Positions 38,726 to 51,400 of a stretch of DNA of 64,000 bases are shown here, piece by piece. The position numbers were made by a program, and so were the translations under genes. The notes below the pieces were generated by a model. The model did not search any database. It was given only the letters and a program-made list of their open reading frames with translations, and had not been told where the DNA came from. Each line of letters opens with the position of its first letter. The first letter of the stretch is position 1. The DNA is from Ectocarpus siliculosus (Eukaryota; Sar; Phaeophyceae; Ectocarpales; Ectocarpaceae). The stretch lies in assembly GCA_000310025.1 (NCBI GenBank), contig FN649759.1:252802-316801 (forward strand). Reading direction: 5' to 3'.

Positions 38726-39559
38726 ATGGAAGGCCTCATGTTCATTGCCACATAGCATGAGATTCGTGCGTGATGGAATACACGGTTGGTATTGTTTCCA
38801 AAAGTTCTGCATCGGCACTCCGAGAGCGGTTTAACCCTCCAGTTCCTCCTTTTCAATTGCCGGAAATATGTCAGCCCTTCGCCCAATGTAACTACACAGA
38901 GGGTCGCCAAACAAACTCCACCCTGTACGTGCCAAGTTTCTGTGTCCTCTATTGGGAACAAGGTTGTTTCTGCCCAATGTTTCTGCCACCGCCTGCCACC
39001 GCCTGTCCCTGGCAACTTGGAAGGGCCAGGCGCTTCTTGCACCGCGTGTGTGCGGATGACGTTGTGTTTCCTCCACCGCGAGGTGAATCAGAGTGAATAT
39101 GTGTTGGTACCGTAGTGTGTGGACCTGCCCGCTTGCGCTTGACCGCATTGTTGTGTAGCGTTGTGTCGCCCCGTGTATTCTCTGGCACCAGTTTACAAAT
39201 CTTTCGGCAAATAAACGTTTCGGCTTCCTGTGTGTACCTGGAATATGTGTGACGATGTTCGACGTATCAGCAGGGGCCAAACAGGAGCCAGTTGTTTTTT
39301 TGTGTACGCATAGCCTACATAGTCCTTCTTTCTTCCTGCAGGGCCTTGAAGTATCTATCGCGAGAAGGGTTCAGCCGTCCTCTTCTTTTTTGCCATCACT
39401 TCAAATCACCGCTTCCAGCGTTTGTGTCGCGTGTGCATAAGCTCAGGAATTACTCGTTTACAACGCAAATTGCGAATTTCTTCCTCGCTATTGAGGGACG
39501 GCCAGTCGAATGTACGACCTGGTACTATGCCCTTCGTTGCAGCTTTCCGCGAGAACCAA

Positions 39560-40190
39560 CATCGGGGCCACCGACCTCCCTTATGCTCATAATCTTCGTG
39601 GACGTTAAACAGCTTCTGCCGCTAATGAACGCGCAGCAGCGCCCACCTGGAGCAGGCTGGTCTTGAGCCGAAACGGTGCTCTCCGTCTGTCGAAGATCTC
39701 CCGGCAACATCTCCTGACGCACACCCACGCTGCTCTGCTCTTGTAGGTAATCCCCCGGGTGAAATCGCCATGCCCGTTGACGAGGCCACCTGTGTACGTA
39801 CCGGAACTCAGTCGTCTGGGCGTCCCTCTGTGCCGCTGGTTCGACGATCAGCGGTGACGGTGGGGGCGGTGGTGTTGGCTGGTCCTCCTCCTTTCCGCGC
39901 ATCAGGAGCGTGTCCACCTTCTTCTCCGACACCGTCGGCCCGAACTCCCCTTCGGGCACACTTCCACGATGACGTTCATCGTTCTCGCCAGTCCGCCGAC
40001 GGACTTCGGCACTACGTCGGCGTCATCGGCATACAGCATCCCCCATGTCGCCTTCCGCACTTGGCCAAGTGGTGTTTCCGGCCCTGCCCCCGTCTCCTTC
40101 GCCAGGTGCACCAGGTTCCGCAGAAAAACATCATCCTCGCTGAATCGAGTGACACCGACCTCGAGAGGTGGGGGTCAAAACTGTTTTTGT
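39560..40190 (-). pseudogene. LINE (non-LTR) reverse transcriptase remnant
   Basis: Minus-strand fragments read FLRNLVHLAKETGAGPE, then WGMLYADDADVVPKSVGG with the catalytic YADD box (40033-40022), then in another frame FGPTVSEKKVDTLLMR, and in a third GGLVNGHGDFTRGITYKSRA and RREIFDRRRAPF-like sequence near 39690-39790. This is the palm-to-thumb region of a non-LTR reverse transcriptase. At least two frameshifts and the lack of an endonuclease or intact ends show it is dead. Confidence 0.8.
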
Positions 40191-40340
40191 TCGAGGTGTT
40201 TTGGGAAGACAGGTACACTTGTATGCAGTCTACAGTAGAAGAGGAAGACTTCCACGAAAAGATTTGGGTAGGCAAGGGTACACGTGAATATATTTTCAAG
40301 ACACATACATAGGCCAACTAATCGAAACTCGGGGTCATTT

Positions 40341-40870
40341 GGGGGGGGGGTACTCATAGTCGTGCATGCCATAGTCGTTAGACCATTGACCTCGCATCCC
40401 TACAGAGCCGGGACGGAGCACGCCAGGTTCTCACCGGACCAGGCTCTTACATCACCAAGCGTGAAGCACCGTGAAGTATTCGGCGAGTCGCATGAAGGGT
40501 GCGGTGCATCCTGCTAAGGGTGTTCGGCATCTTGCTCACTCCCTTGCGTACGGATGACAGCTGCGTATGACTTAATATATTTTCTGGTGCTTTCACTTCC
40601 AGAGACAGTTATGAGCACTGTGTTACTGCCTCGAGGAGGGTGCTTGATCAATGTATCGCAACGTGGTGTGACTATCCCCTGTGCGCTGAGTAAGGGTTCT
40701 CGCGTAGTAAGGGTTCTCGACCCCGTACAAAATATTCTACTCGGCCACCATTATACCCAAAGGCTAAAAAACAATGCGGTAACTCTGGTTGCCCAGCTCA
40801 CGAAGTGATCGGCTTGTTTTACAGCATCGCTGTCAAGCGACGAAAACCCAACCCTTATGGGAAACACCGG
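40341..40870 (+). mobile_element. SINE-like element, copy C
   Basis: Plus-strand copy. It starts at a G10 run and TACTCATAGTCGTGCATGCC, with the tRNA-like head at 40370-40440 (ATAGTCGTTAGACCATTGAC; GGTTCTCACCGG). The body follows, then a diverged tail unit (GACGAAAACCCAACCC) at 40840-40860. It abuts the LINE remnant. Confidence 0.75.
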
Positions 40871-41663
40871 GGGGGGAGATATAGCCCATGTGTCCCCGGG
40901 TTTTCCGCCGAAGGCGTCAGCGCTTTGGCGTCCCGCTCTCTGTCACGTTGAGCATCACCGCTGGCGCTGCTGGCGCTGTGGAGCTGTAGAGATGTAGAGA
41001 TCGCCGAGAGATGGAAGACACCCCGCATACTACAGAGTCGTCTTCGCAGTCTTCTCATGCATATCCCCCTGAGAATCGAGGAGCAGCCGCTAGTCCGCCA
41101 GTCGCCCGTTAGGCCGATTGGTCAGAGCAACATGGATGGCGATGTCGCACGTGCACGCACAACAATATTCGGCAAACGTAAGCAGCGATTGGTTCGAAAA
41201 AAGCCTAGCGAGACACCGCGCGAGAACTCGAAAGTAGGGCCCGCGTGAGTAAGCGGGGTACATTGATCAAGTCTAACGAAACCCCACGAGACCAAGGCTG
41301 CGAACAGATTTGCGAGACTGTGTTCTCTGTTATGCAGTGCTAGAAGCAGCATGGGCCAGTTTGCAAGGCAGGTGGTTCAAAAGATGGTTGTCAACCCTAC
41401 TTGGGAAACCTGGGCAATGACTTATTCAAAAATGATTGGGTCTTCTACGGTTGTAGACTACGTTCTTTCATAGATCATATGACGCGCTACGCAAGCTAGG
41501 CTGCTTGTTTCCGCGTGCTCTGTAGTAGCACCGCTGGGTGAGCGTGGGACGGTATCGATGACGAGCAGACGCAGAACGGGTATCGAGAGCGAGGCATCTT
41601 TGCCATCCATCCATCCTAGTCATGGTAACTTTCCGACGATTCATGATAACTTTTCGAATTTCT
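40871..41663. other. Intergenic region, no gene seen
   Basis: Unique-looking sequence between SINE copies. A poly-G run lies at 40869. Short frames only. Confidence 0.4.
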
Positions 41664-42220
41664 TCCCCCCCGAAGGGGGCTCGATTGGTGTTTGCCATCG
41701 AGATTGGGCTTTCGTCGCATGGCATCGACGTTGTAAAACAAGCCAATTCACTTCGTGAACTCGGCAACCAGGTTACCCTTTTTCTTTTTTCTCTTTGTTC
41801 TTTTCTTTGCGGTAACCATAATGTATGGTAGTCGAGTAGATCATGCTGTGCAGGGTCGAGAACCCTCGCTCCACGCAAGGGGGATGATCGCACCACGTTG
41901 TGTTGAAATGGTCAAGCATCCCCGAGGCAGTTGCACAGTGCTCGTAACTGTCTCTGGAAGTGAAAGCACCGGAAAATATACTCATACGCAGCTGTCATCC
42001 TTACGCAAGGAAGTAAGCACAAGATGCCGAACACCTTTAGCAGGATGCAGCGCACCCTACATGCGACTCGCCGAATACCTCATGGCGCTTCACGCTTGGT
42101 GATGTGAGAGCCTGGTCCGGTGAGAACCCGGCGTGCTCCGTCCCGGCTTTGTAGGGATGCGAGGTCAATGGTCCAACGACTACCGCATGCACGACTATGA
42201 GTACCACCCCCCCCCCCCCC
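41664..42220 (-). mobile_element. SINE-like element, copy D
   Basis: Minus-strand copy with head at the right end (poly-C at 42207-42220). Read on its own strand: ACTCATAGTCGTGCATGC, tRNA-like A box GTAGTCGTTGGACCATTGAC, B-box-like GGTTCTCACCGG, body, then the complementary pair GGTTAC/GTAACC around a pyrimidine loop (41772-41817). Next come the hairpin TTCACTTCGTGAA and one tail unit. Confidence 0.8.
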
Positions 42221-42602
42221 AGGGGGGGGTTTATCGGGGTTGGGTTTTCGTCGCTTGGCAACGACGTTGTAAAACATGCCGCCCCCCCCGGTGTTTGCCA
42301 TCGGGGTTTGGTTTTCGTCCTTGGCAACGACGTTGTAAAACAAGCCCCCCCCTCGGTGTATGCCATCGGGATTGGGTTTTCGTCGCTTGGCAACGACGTT
42401 GTAAAACAAGCCAATTCACTTCGTGAACTCGGCAACCAGGTTACCGTTTTTTTTTTCCCTCTGATTTTTTTTTGGCAGTAACCATAATGGTGGTCGAGTA
42501 GATCATGTTGTGCGGGGTGGAGAACCCTCGCTCCGCGCAACGGGGGATGATCGCACCACGTTGTGTTAAAATGGTCAAGCATCCCCGAGGCAGTTACACA
42601 GT
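42221..42602 (-). mobile_element. SINE-like element, copy E (cut by gap)
   Basis: The tail here has three units of about 60-65 bp (42225-42415), each with TGGCAACGACGTTGTAAAAC and separated by C-rich spacers. The body runs into the assembly gap at 42603, so the head is missing. Confidence 0.8.
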
Positions 42603-42702
42603 NNNNNNNNNNNNNNNNNNNNNNNNNNNNNNNNNNNNNNNNNNNNNNNNNNNNNNNNNNNNNNNNNNNNNNNNNNNNNNNNNNNNNNNNNNNNNNNNNN
42701 NN
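42603..42702. other. Assembly gap (100 N)
   Basis: Gap inside the SINE cluster, where near-identical repeats would defeat assembly. The true size may differ. Confidence 0.99.
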
Positions 42703-42767
42703 GGCCGTCCATCCCTAGCGCGCCAGAAACTCACAACTCCCCCCCCCCCCCCCCCCCCCCGCGCGCG

Positions 42768-43250
42768 CGGGGGGGGCCTCGTGAACTTCGTGAACTCGGC
42801 AAACCAGGTTACCCTTTTTCTTTTTTCTCTCTGTTCTTTTCTTTGCGGTAACCATAATGTATGGTGGTCGAGTAGATCATGCTGTGCAGGGTCGAGAACC
42901 CTCGCTCCGCGCAAGGGGGATGATCGCACCACGTTGTGTTGAAATGATCAAGCATCCCCGAGGCAGTTACACAGTGCTCATAACTGTCTCTGGAAGTGAA
43001 AGCACCAGAAAATATACTATACGCAGCTGTCATCCTTACGCAAGGAAGTAAGCACAAGATGCCGAACACCTTTAGCAGGATGCACCGCACCCTACATGCG
43101 ACTTGCCGAATACCTCACGGCGCTTCACGCTTGGTGATGTGAGAGCCTGGTCCGGTGAGAACCCGGCGTGCTCCGTCCCGGCTTTGTAGGGATGCGAGGT
43201 CAATGGTCCAACGACTACGTACGGCATGCACGACTATGAGTCACCCCCCC
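42768..43250 (-). mobile_element. SINE-like element, copy F
   Basis: Near-identical to copy D in the body, including the CTTTTTCTTTTTTCTC loop variant. The tail unit is lost; the copy begins at CTTCGTGAACTCGGC next to a long C/G run. Confidence 0.8.
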
Positions 43251-43929
43251 CCCAGGGGGGGGTTTATCGGGGTTGGGTTTTCGTCGCTTGGCAACGACGT
43301 TGTAAAACATGCCGCCCCCCCCGGTGTTTGCCATCGGGGTTTGGTTTTCGTCCTTGGCAACGACGTTGTAAAACAAGCCCCCCCCTCGGTGTATGCCATC
43401 GGGATTGGGTTTTCGTCGCTTGGCAACGACGTTGTAAAACAAGCCAATTCACTTCGTGAACTCGGCAACCAGGTTACCGTTTTTTTTTTCCCTCTGATTT
43501 TTTTTTGGCAGTAACCATAATGGTGGTCGAGTAGATCATGTTGTGCGGGGTGGAGAACCCTCGCTCCGCGCAACGGGGGATGATCGCAACCACGTTGTGT
43601 TAAAATGGTCAAGCATCCCCGAGGCAGTTACAGCAGTGCTTACAACTGTCTCTGGAAGTGAAAGCACCAGAAAATAAATTAAGTCATACGCAGCTGTCAT
43701 CCTTACGCAAGGAAGTAAGCACAAGATGCCGAACACCCTTACCAGGATGCAGCTCACCCTTCATGCGACTCGCCGAATACCTCACGGCGCTTCGCGCTTG
43801 GTGATGTGAGAGCCTGGTCCGGTGAGAACCCGGCGTGCTCCGTCCCGGCTTTGTAGGGATGCGAGGTCAATGGTCCAACGACTACGGCATGCACGACTAT
43901 GAGTACACCCCCCCCCCCTGCGGGGGGCT
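43251..43929 (-). mobile_element. SINE-like element, copy G
   Basis: Near-identical to copy E, with the same three tail units (43258-43446), but complete through the tRNA-like head and the terminal poly-C (43906-43919). The pair D-E and the pair F-G repeat with an offset of about 1.04 kb. Confidence 0.85.
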
Positions 43930-45469
43930 ATGTGTCCGGAATCTTTTTCCGCGTCTTGTAGTGGGCTACAACCTCATACCCTGGCACATCTGTTCTGTTC
44001 GGCATGTTTCCTGAGTGTTTTGGCTACTTTGTACTTCTTTTCGCGTTGTTCTTGGCTCGTTGGCGGTTTTCGCCCCTATTGCTTCGCTTATATTACACAC
44101 GCCAAGTTGATACACCCTACGACAACGACGAGTCTGTCTGTTGTAGAGTACAACATGCTGGACACACCGTAGTAGTACCACTGCCTGCTTTGTTTGGTAC
44201 TGGCAGGTACAGCAGTCTGGGTTCTACTCTACGTAATACTGTACTATCGTATCTTGCATGTAGTCTATGGACTCCTCTCTTTGTGTTGTGTGGTAATCGA
44301 AACTTTGGCGATTCCATTCATCCCCCATTACCGGTCGAATTGGACCCTCGCACGGGTTTCATGTGCAGCCTGGTCTGTTGTAATAGTCTAAATCAAACGG
44401 CGAAGATTTTCAACGTATGCATACCATAACGTATTTTCGTATTTTCGTGTCATGACAATCAGCGTACCAAAGGTAGAACGTGTTTACGTGTCATCAGAAC
44501 TCACTTTGTAACACTTGCTGTTGTTCTCAGCTTGTACACGCAGAGAGAGTAAATAGTATCCACGCGCGCTGGGGCAACGGTACAGGTTTGCTGGAACGTC
44601 GGCAGACCCAACATACCGAACGCCGGACCAAGCGAAGGGACAGCGCTTGGTTATCGACACAGATTTGTTTGTTTGTGTTGGGAACGGCGGTGACTGATGC
44701 CCCTACCGGCCTTCCGTCGCTCAGATCGACGCTCCCTGAGTGATTCGTTAACGGCCAAACAAAGAAAGGAAAGATAGAAAATTCTGAACTAGACTACTTG
44801 GAAGCACCTTCCAGCAGGTGGCTGGGTCCCATGGGCATGCCACAATTACGACATGCATGTATATATGTTTTACTGCTGTGAACTTGTTTTCTGGGGGGCA
44901 AAGAGGTCGAAATCTCGGCAGCATGGTCACGCCGGTGCAACTGCGTCGGTGCAACTCTTGACTAGAAGTATACCAGCATGTACTTGTGTAAGTAAAGGCG
45001 ACATCTGCCTGGTAATTTCCGAATCTTCCGAGAAAAAAGCATAAAAAGAGAGATACATAGATAGGAGGAAATCAACCACGCTGTGGGGTCTACAGCTGCC
45101 GTTGCTTGCCGACATCTATCTGCATATCTCCTGAACAACCACAACCGAGCGTTTGCAGACCACCGTACCTTATCTGCGGAGCTGTTGATAAATCTGCGTA
45201 GACTGCTGCTGCTGCTTTCCGTTGCCGTGCCACCGGAAAAAATGGCCCGAAGCGGCAAAACGTAGAACCCGCGGTCCGATCGAAAAATAATTAATCTTTT
45301 CGCTTGTGTGGGCACACACAGCAGCAGCAGACGCATCCTGCTGCACCATCCTCGAACCTTCTGCGACAGCGGGCTTCACCACCACGCTTGTTCACGTAGG
45401 AGAGCGGCCTGCCGCGCGTTTCTACGAAGGCGTGGGTGGTGGCTCCAGACTCTCCGGTCTATTGAGGCT
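43930..45469. other. Intergenic region upstream of the corepressor gene
   Basis: No convincing exon. It should include the promoter and 5' untranslated region of the gene starting near 45470, and possibly an earlier non-recognised exon, because the frame stays open upstream to 45308 without an ATG. Confidence 0.45.
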
Positions 45470-48400
45470 ATGGCGATTTTGACCAGATGGGTCGGCTCCT
45501 CAGTCTCGACTCCCAAGAACGACCGAGCACCGGCATCTCCCATAGGGAGGCAGCGGCACTATGGGGCTCTCGAGCTGGCTGGCACCGGCGAGCAAGTCAA
45601 CGTCAACGATGTCGTCGAGATTTCTCGTTCTGCTGTCAAATCCGAGGCTAAGCAACTCGGAGTGTTCCCCAAACATCTTCGGCTGGCCCAGGTTGGTTTA
45701 CTCAGCGTTCATCAGAGCACAGACAGCATATCACAGCAGATGCGATTTTTTTTTGAGATTTTGTCCAGGTCAGGTGTAAATATTTTGTAATATAGTTGTT
45801 TGCTGCTGCTGGAATCTGACGACGGGCGCATGTAGTCCCGGCAAAACAAACACTCTCGCCGGAAAAAAAAGCAGAGGCTGGGACAGAGTTAGACACCAGC
45901 GGATTACGGAGGCAAGCAATCGTGCAAGCCTGCGTGCGTGCGTGCGTGCGACAAGACAACGGGAAGAGAAGCTACACACTCTGCTGAAGGTGCCAGAGGA
46001 GCCTTTTGTGAACGTGTGGCCCTGAGAACCAAGAGAACCGGTACACCGTAACTAAGAGCCTAAATTTAAATATATAATCTGGCGCCAGCAGACTTTTTTT
46101 TTTTTTATGCCGCCGGTTTGTCGTCTTTTTAGCCGGCATAAAACGGACGCACTTTGCATGTGCAACAGCGGTTGTATCTGCAGGCGCTTCCGCTGCGTGA
46201 AGGTTTGTTGCAGCGGGTGGTACACATGTACACACACGCAGTTTGGGTGTGGGTGTGCTGTTTAATCAGCAAGCGTTCATTTCATTTTCCAGAATGAAAG
46301 AAGAGTCAACCGGTAGGGTTCCATTTTCAGCGCTCCTATATGAATTAAGGAATAATAAAAACACACACAGAAAGACTACCCATTCGTATGTACTCCCCAA
46401 ACCTAAAAACAATTAATTTAATCAAACACACCCACATGTATAGTCACCCCCCGTAATAACCAAAAACATTCCCCAAACCACACGCAATTAATTTATTAAA
46501 TGCCCACCTATGTTTGTACAACGGCTGTGTAATCGAATGTCAACGTGCGGTCATATCTCGAATGGGTATATATATATTTTCCTAATCTAAAAAAATGCGA
46601 AAATTGGTTGTTGGCGCATTTGACACCCAAACACCCTAACCTGTTCGCGCGAAGCATGTTGCTCTATTTACTGTCTACACGTCACAGAACACAGCTTCTC
46701 TGCAAAGAGCACTATTGTAGACTACAGCTCCGTGAGAAGCATAGCTCTCTGCCACTGCTTACTATTTTATTTTCTAGATTATATCTGACAATAGTCAATT
46801 CGATTTTGAACATGTTTCGTCGATGTCGATACATCGATTTTGTACCAATGATGAGGCCCAAACGAGCCGCGGGGCCAGCCCAGCGAGACGGCGAGCACAG
46901 CAGTCAGTGAGCTGACGCGCGAGACACGGAAAAGAACAGAGCAATTGCGCTTCTATATCCCATCCCAGTTACCGTGAAATAGGCCGGCTGTTTACAGGCA
47001 AATTCCACCAAGTATTATTTACTAGTTCCCGGTCGCACATCACAACAATATGCAATCTCTTCGTAGAAAGTGAAGCTCTCCGAAAAGAGTTGAAAATTAA
47101 AGGATGTAGCAGCAGCTGCTACCTTACCGTGGTTCGGTTGTCGCTATTCTCAAAATAGCACGCGATTTGTGGCCTCCTTCACGGTGTTGGATACTAAACC
47201 ACAACTACCAAGACAGGTGATGGTTGTTTCTAAACCACAACCTACCAAGACAGGTGATGGTTCTTTCGGGGATTCCGTGTGGAACATCGGTGGTTCGTGG
47301 CTGTTTATCGATTTGCCGATGTACCCATTGAAACCGAAATATCGACATATGGAGGTGGCAAAAATTCCTTCGGTGCTCTATATCTAAAGATAAATCCATG
47401 GTGCGATATTCACCACTACATGAAATATGGGTTTGTGTGAACCCCCCGAGTTGGTGTTCATCCCATTCATTCCGGACGTCTGTCCCGGCAGCTATCGGTG
47501 TCAATTCCCTAAAGCAATTTCTTTCCTTCCGTGATTAATCGCGTTGTCTGCCTTTTTGTGAATTCGTGGTCGTTTGTTGCCATTGTTTTTTTCTCCAATC
47601 TTCGAAATGTTTTCATATTTGCGTATCCCGTTCCTGTTGTGTGGGTATTTCTTTCTCTGATAATACTTGATTTTTGTTTGGCATCGTTTGCCGACCCGAG
47701 CTTCGTGAGTGGTCTGGTTTTCTCGTTTTCGGCCGTTCTTCGCGTTTATTTTCTTCGCAACTCCGATTTAACTGTTTTTTCGTTGTTCAACGGATGACCG
47801 TTGCGTATGATGCAAGCGGATACACGGATATTTTTTTCTCTTGCGTCTCTATCATTATTGTGCATGTATCATTTTGCCTGTTTTCGTGCTTCGAGACATC
47901 TTTCACTGGCGGAAGCGAGTCTTTTCTCACGCTTAACTTCTCAGGGGCACGCAGGGGTGTCGTCAGTACATTACCACGCACGTCCGAGGACCGCCAGCCA
48001 TCCGTGGCGCTTGTGGTTTACGCCCACAGTTCTGCAGGTTGTACGCAAAACCGGCACTCACTACCGAACGTCATGACATCGAGATGCAACGATGCGACTG
48101 CGATGACATTGACCATGTCCTCTTGCGTCACCCCCTAGAAGCAAGCCATCTTACTCCAGAGGGGAGCCTTGTACACTCGTGTATCTGAACACTGCCCTCT
48201 ATTTTTATGGTTATTCTTCGATATCGGCACTCACTCATTGACCTGCCTGGTTCTTCGTACGCTCGACTGGGTTGCGGGTTCCGGAACGATGTTTGCAGTT
48301 TTCGCATTTTCCCGTAGGTTTGCTTCGACTGTACCGTCTCTAGCTGGATATGTCTATGTTTCCGAGTTTTTGCATTTAGGTCGTTGGTGTTCCCGGTAGA

Positions 48401-51400
48401 ATGGGGTTTTATATCAGTACACACGCTTCCCTCGTTGGAAGGAGACCCAGGTCGTGGTAGTCTTTTCCTACTACCGGGGGCTGACAGATTTCTTCTCGAG
48501 ATTTGGCGAAGAGAAGCTCTCTCTCTCGAGAGAGAGTGCAGGGGGATATTTACCGCTTTTTTTTGCACCTCGAGTTCACACCCCGACCCGGAGTTAGAAG
48601 AATACCGGCCATGGTGCATTAGCGCCAACAATATTCCACAGTTTGGTTGTACCGCGACCGCCAATAGGTTGCCGCCACATACATCAGTGCAGAATGTCTT
48701 GTCCCCGGCAGTATAATGGCTTCATCCGGTGCTACAAATGTGTGCCTTTCTGTCGGTTTTCTGGAAGCCTCGAACATGGCTTGAGCTATGGTCTCATGTG
48801 AGAACGACCTCGAATGCTTCTCTAAGGAACTGGGTAGCCATCGTTCCGGTCTTGGCTGGTCGAAAGAGATTATGCTCAACTTGGATAAATATTTCCGCAA
48901 CTGCTTAGTATTGTACCTGCAATACGTGTTTTGGTTAGGTGTTGATTGACATTCTTTTGGAAACGTGAGACACATGTCCCGGACTGGGTCTGGAATGATC
49001 AGGGGCTCCTCTCTGCCTCAAATGAGTGCGAGAAGAAAACCATTGCGCCATAGATTTCAGGTCAACCTGCGTATGCACCTACTTGGGCGATACTATTCTA
49101 GCCACATTATTCCGATAGAGGTAGGTTGTCCTTGATTAAGCGTAAAGCTGTGCGAATGGGCACGCCGAACCCACAAATGCATCCCAGCGCATGTCATTTC
49201 TATCTACGATTTCCGAATATTCCCACTTTCTTCGCCACACGGATACGCTCCGCGTTGTGATTGACCACGCAGGTTCTGTCGATGTGGGAAGACACCTTCA
49301 CCGGCTTGTTCAAGTTTCGCGCACGGTATCTGGTGTACGCATCCGACCTTCCCGAAGACGCTATTGCTCGCCTTGGCAAGGATCGCCTCGCTTTTGAAGA
49401 CAAGGGAACAACTGGCAGCAACAGCGGCGTTAAGGTGGCTTCCGCCTCCAATCCAAGTTCTCCGTTGTCCAAGCGAGACCAGAAAGCAGACGACGACGAA
49501 GTGTTCCTCACAAACAAAAGGGAGGACCTTGACGCGGTATTGATAGATAAGCCAGTCACGCTCTGCGTGGGTATCCGTGACGATTCGCCCGCCGGATGGA
49601 AAAGGAACTTAGGGCCACGGCTCACCCATTCATTCGATGTTAGTTCGGGTGAATTCACTCCTGTGGAGTGTACGGACGCCATAGCCAAACGCGCGAGAAT
49701 TCGGCTCGTGGAAGCTGTCGCGCGCGCGTCACGTCGCGCCGAGGAAGTCGCTGCCGCCGACAGCGGCCAGCGTGCGATGCAGAGCAGCGGTTGGCTGTTG
49801 CCGAAGCGAAGGACAGTAGGGCCTGCTGCTGTCAAGGGTAGTGCCGACAGACGTGGCAGCATCGCAGCTGCCACATCTGTGGGCGACACCGTATCAGTCA
49901 GAGAACCCAGCGAGGGAGAGTCCTCAGAAGGGGAGGAACCTAAGTCCGATGACCCGGAGTGGGAAAACGACGACCAAGACAGCGACTACGCGAGCGACAT
50001 CAGCAACTCCACCGACCGAGGGAACCATGATGCACAGGAGCTGCGGGTGAGGAAGTCGATCCGACCCAAGAAATCGCTCGGCCAAGAGTATGACCAGGGT
50101 GTCGATCCGTCCTGTGACGACAAGATTCAGACGAGTCCTTCTTCACCTCCACTTGCGGTACCTGCTGTAACTCCGCCCATGCGCGAGACCCCGCTGGTGC
50201 CTCATAGGGATGTGGAGCAACAAGAGCCTCTACCAAAACGACCGCGGCGTCTAGCCATGCCCCCCGTTGAAGGAATGCCAGCGCTCAGTTCAAGGCGTTC
50301 TGCAGAGCCACTCGGCTCCTCCTCCACGGCTACCCCTCCGAAGGCGGGCGGCTCGGTTCAAGCACGAGCTGGAAGCACGGGAGCAACACCTTCCTCGCCA
50401 ACTTCGTCCGTGCCGCGTTGTTCGGCGGAAACCACACGAGATGCAGGGGGGGCATTGGGATCGAAGTGCCGACCGTCGATTGCGGGAACGAGAACGAGGG
50501 GGCGCTCCACCAAGGCTGCCGTGGACGGTGCGGAGAAGTCGGACTGCGATCCGCAGCAAATTCTAGTCGGTGACGACTACCAAGCCGACATCCCAGACCT
50601 ATTGTCGGCAGAAGAGAGGAAGGAAGAGGCGGGGCATCCCGCTGCTGGGACAGGTGCCAAGATGGTGAGCTTCAGTTTGCCATCCCTGAAAGTGTTGTCT
50701 TCTTTGTGCAGTTATTGGGCAAGCTTTGTGTGTCGGCGATTTGGCGCCGAGCTTTCGACTAAGGTATACCAGACCATATTTGTGTGGATTCTGCGTCCAT
50801 GAAGCAGAAACGCAACAAACCCATGTGCCCCTCGCCCGCATGCCCTCTTGTTGCTGGGGACCCCAATAAATAGATAGTATCATACTCTAGCTGTAGTGCC
50901 CTGTGTGCTGTAGATGTGACCTGCTAACGAGCGATCATCTGAAGAGAGAAACGTCGAGGAAAAGGCCATGAAATAAACTACGAAGTACACTTCGTATTGT
51001 AGTATATACCCCGAGCTTGCTGACTGTAATATAGATCCGTTTCATTCGGACCACCTGTCCATGAAACCTCTGGCAGGTTTTTAGGACCGACCGGTAGACA
51101 CAACAAGATGCTGTTGTTGTCAATGATTACTGAAGTGGATTGTGTTTTGTTTTGGGTATTTTTTTATTTTTCAGTTCGGGGACGCAATTATGGACATGAT
51201 ATACACTGGAATGTTTGGGGTGTTTGTTTTGGGTACTTGTTATTTTTCAGTTTTGGGGACGCGATCGCGATATGGAGGGTTTTCTAATTTATTCCGCGCA
51301 CGTGTGATGGCGCTTCCTCTGCATAGATTTTCTCTGGGTAGATCACGGTCTACACGTGATTCGAACCCACTTGGGTATGCGGCAGAGTATATGGCGTAAA

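Noticed and set aside
48128-48664. 178-residue minus-strand frame
   Set aside because: It lies in the 3.6-kb intron of the corepressor gene, with no recognisable domain or splice support.
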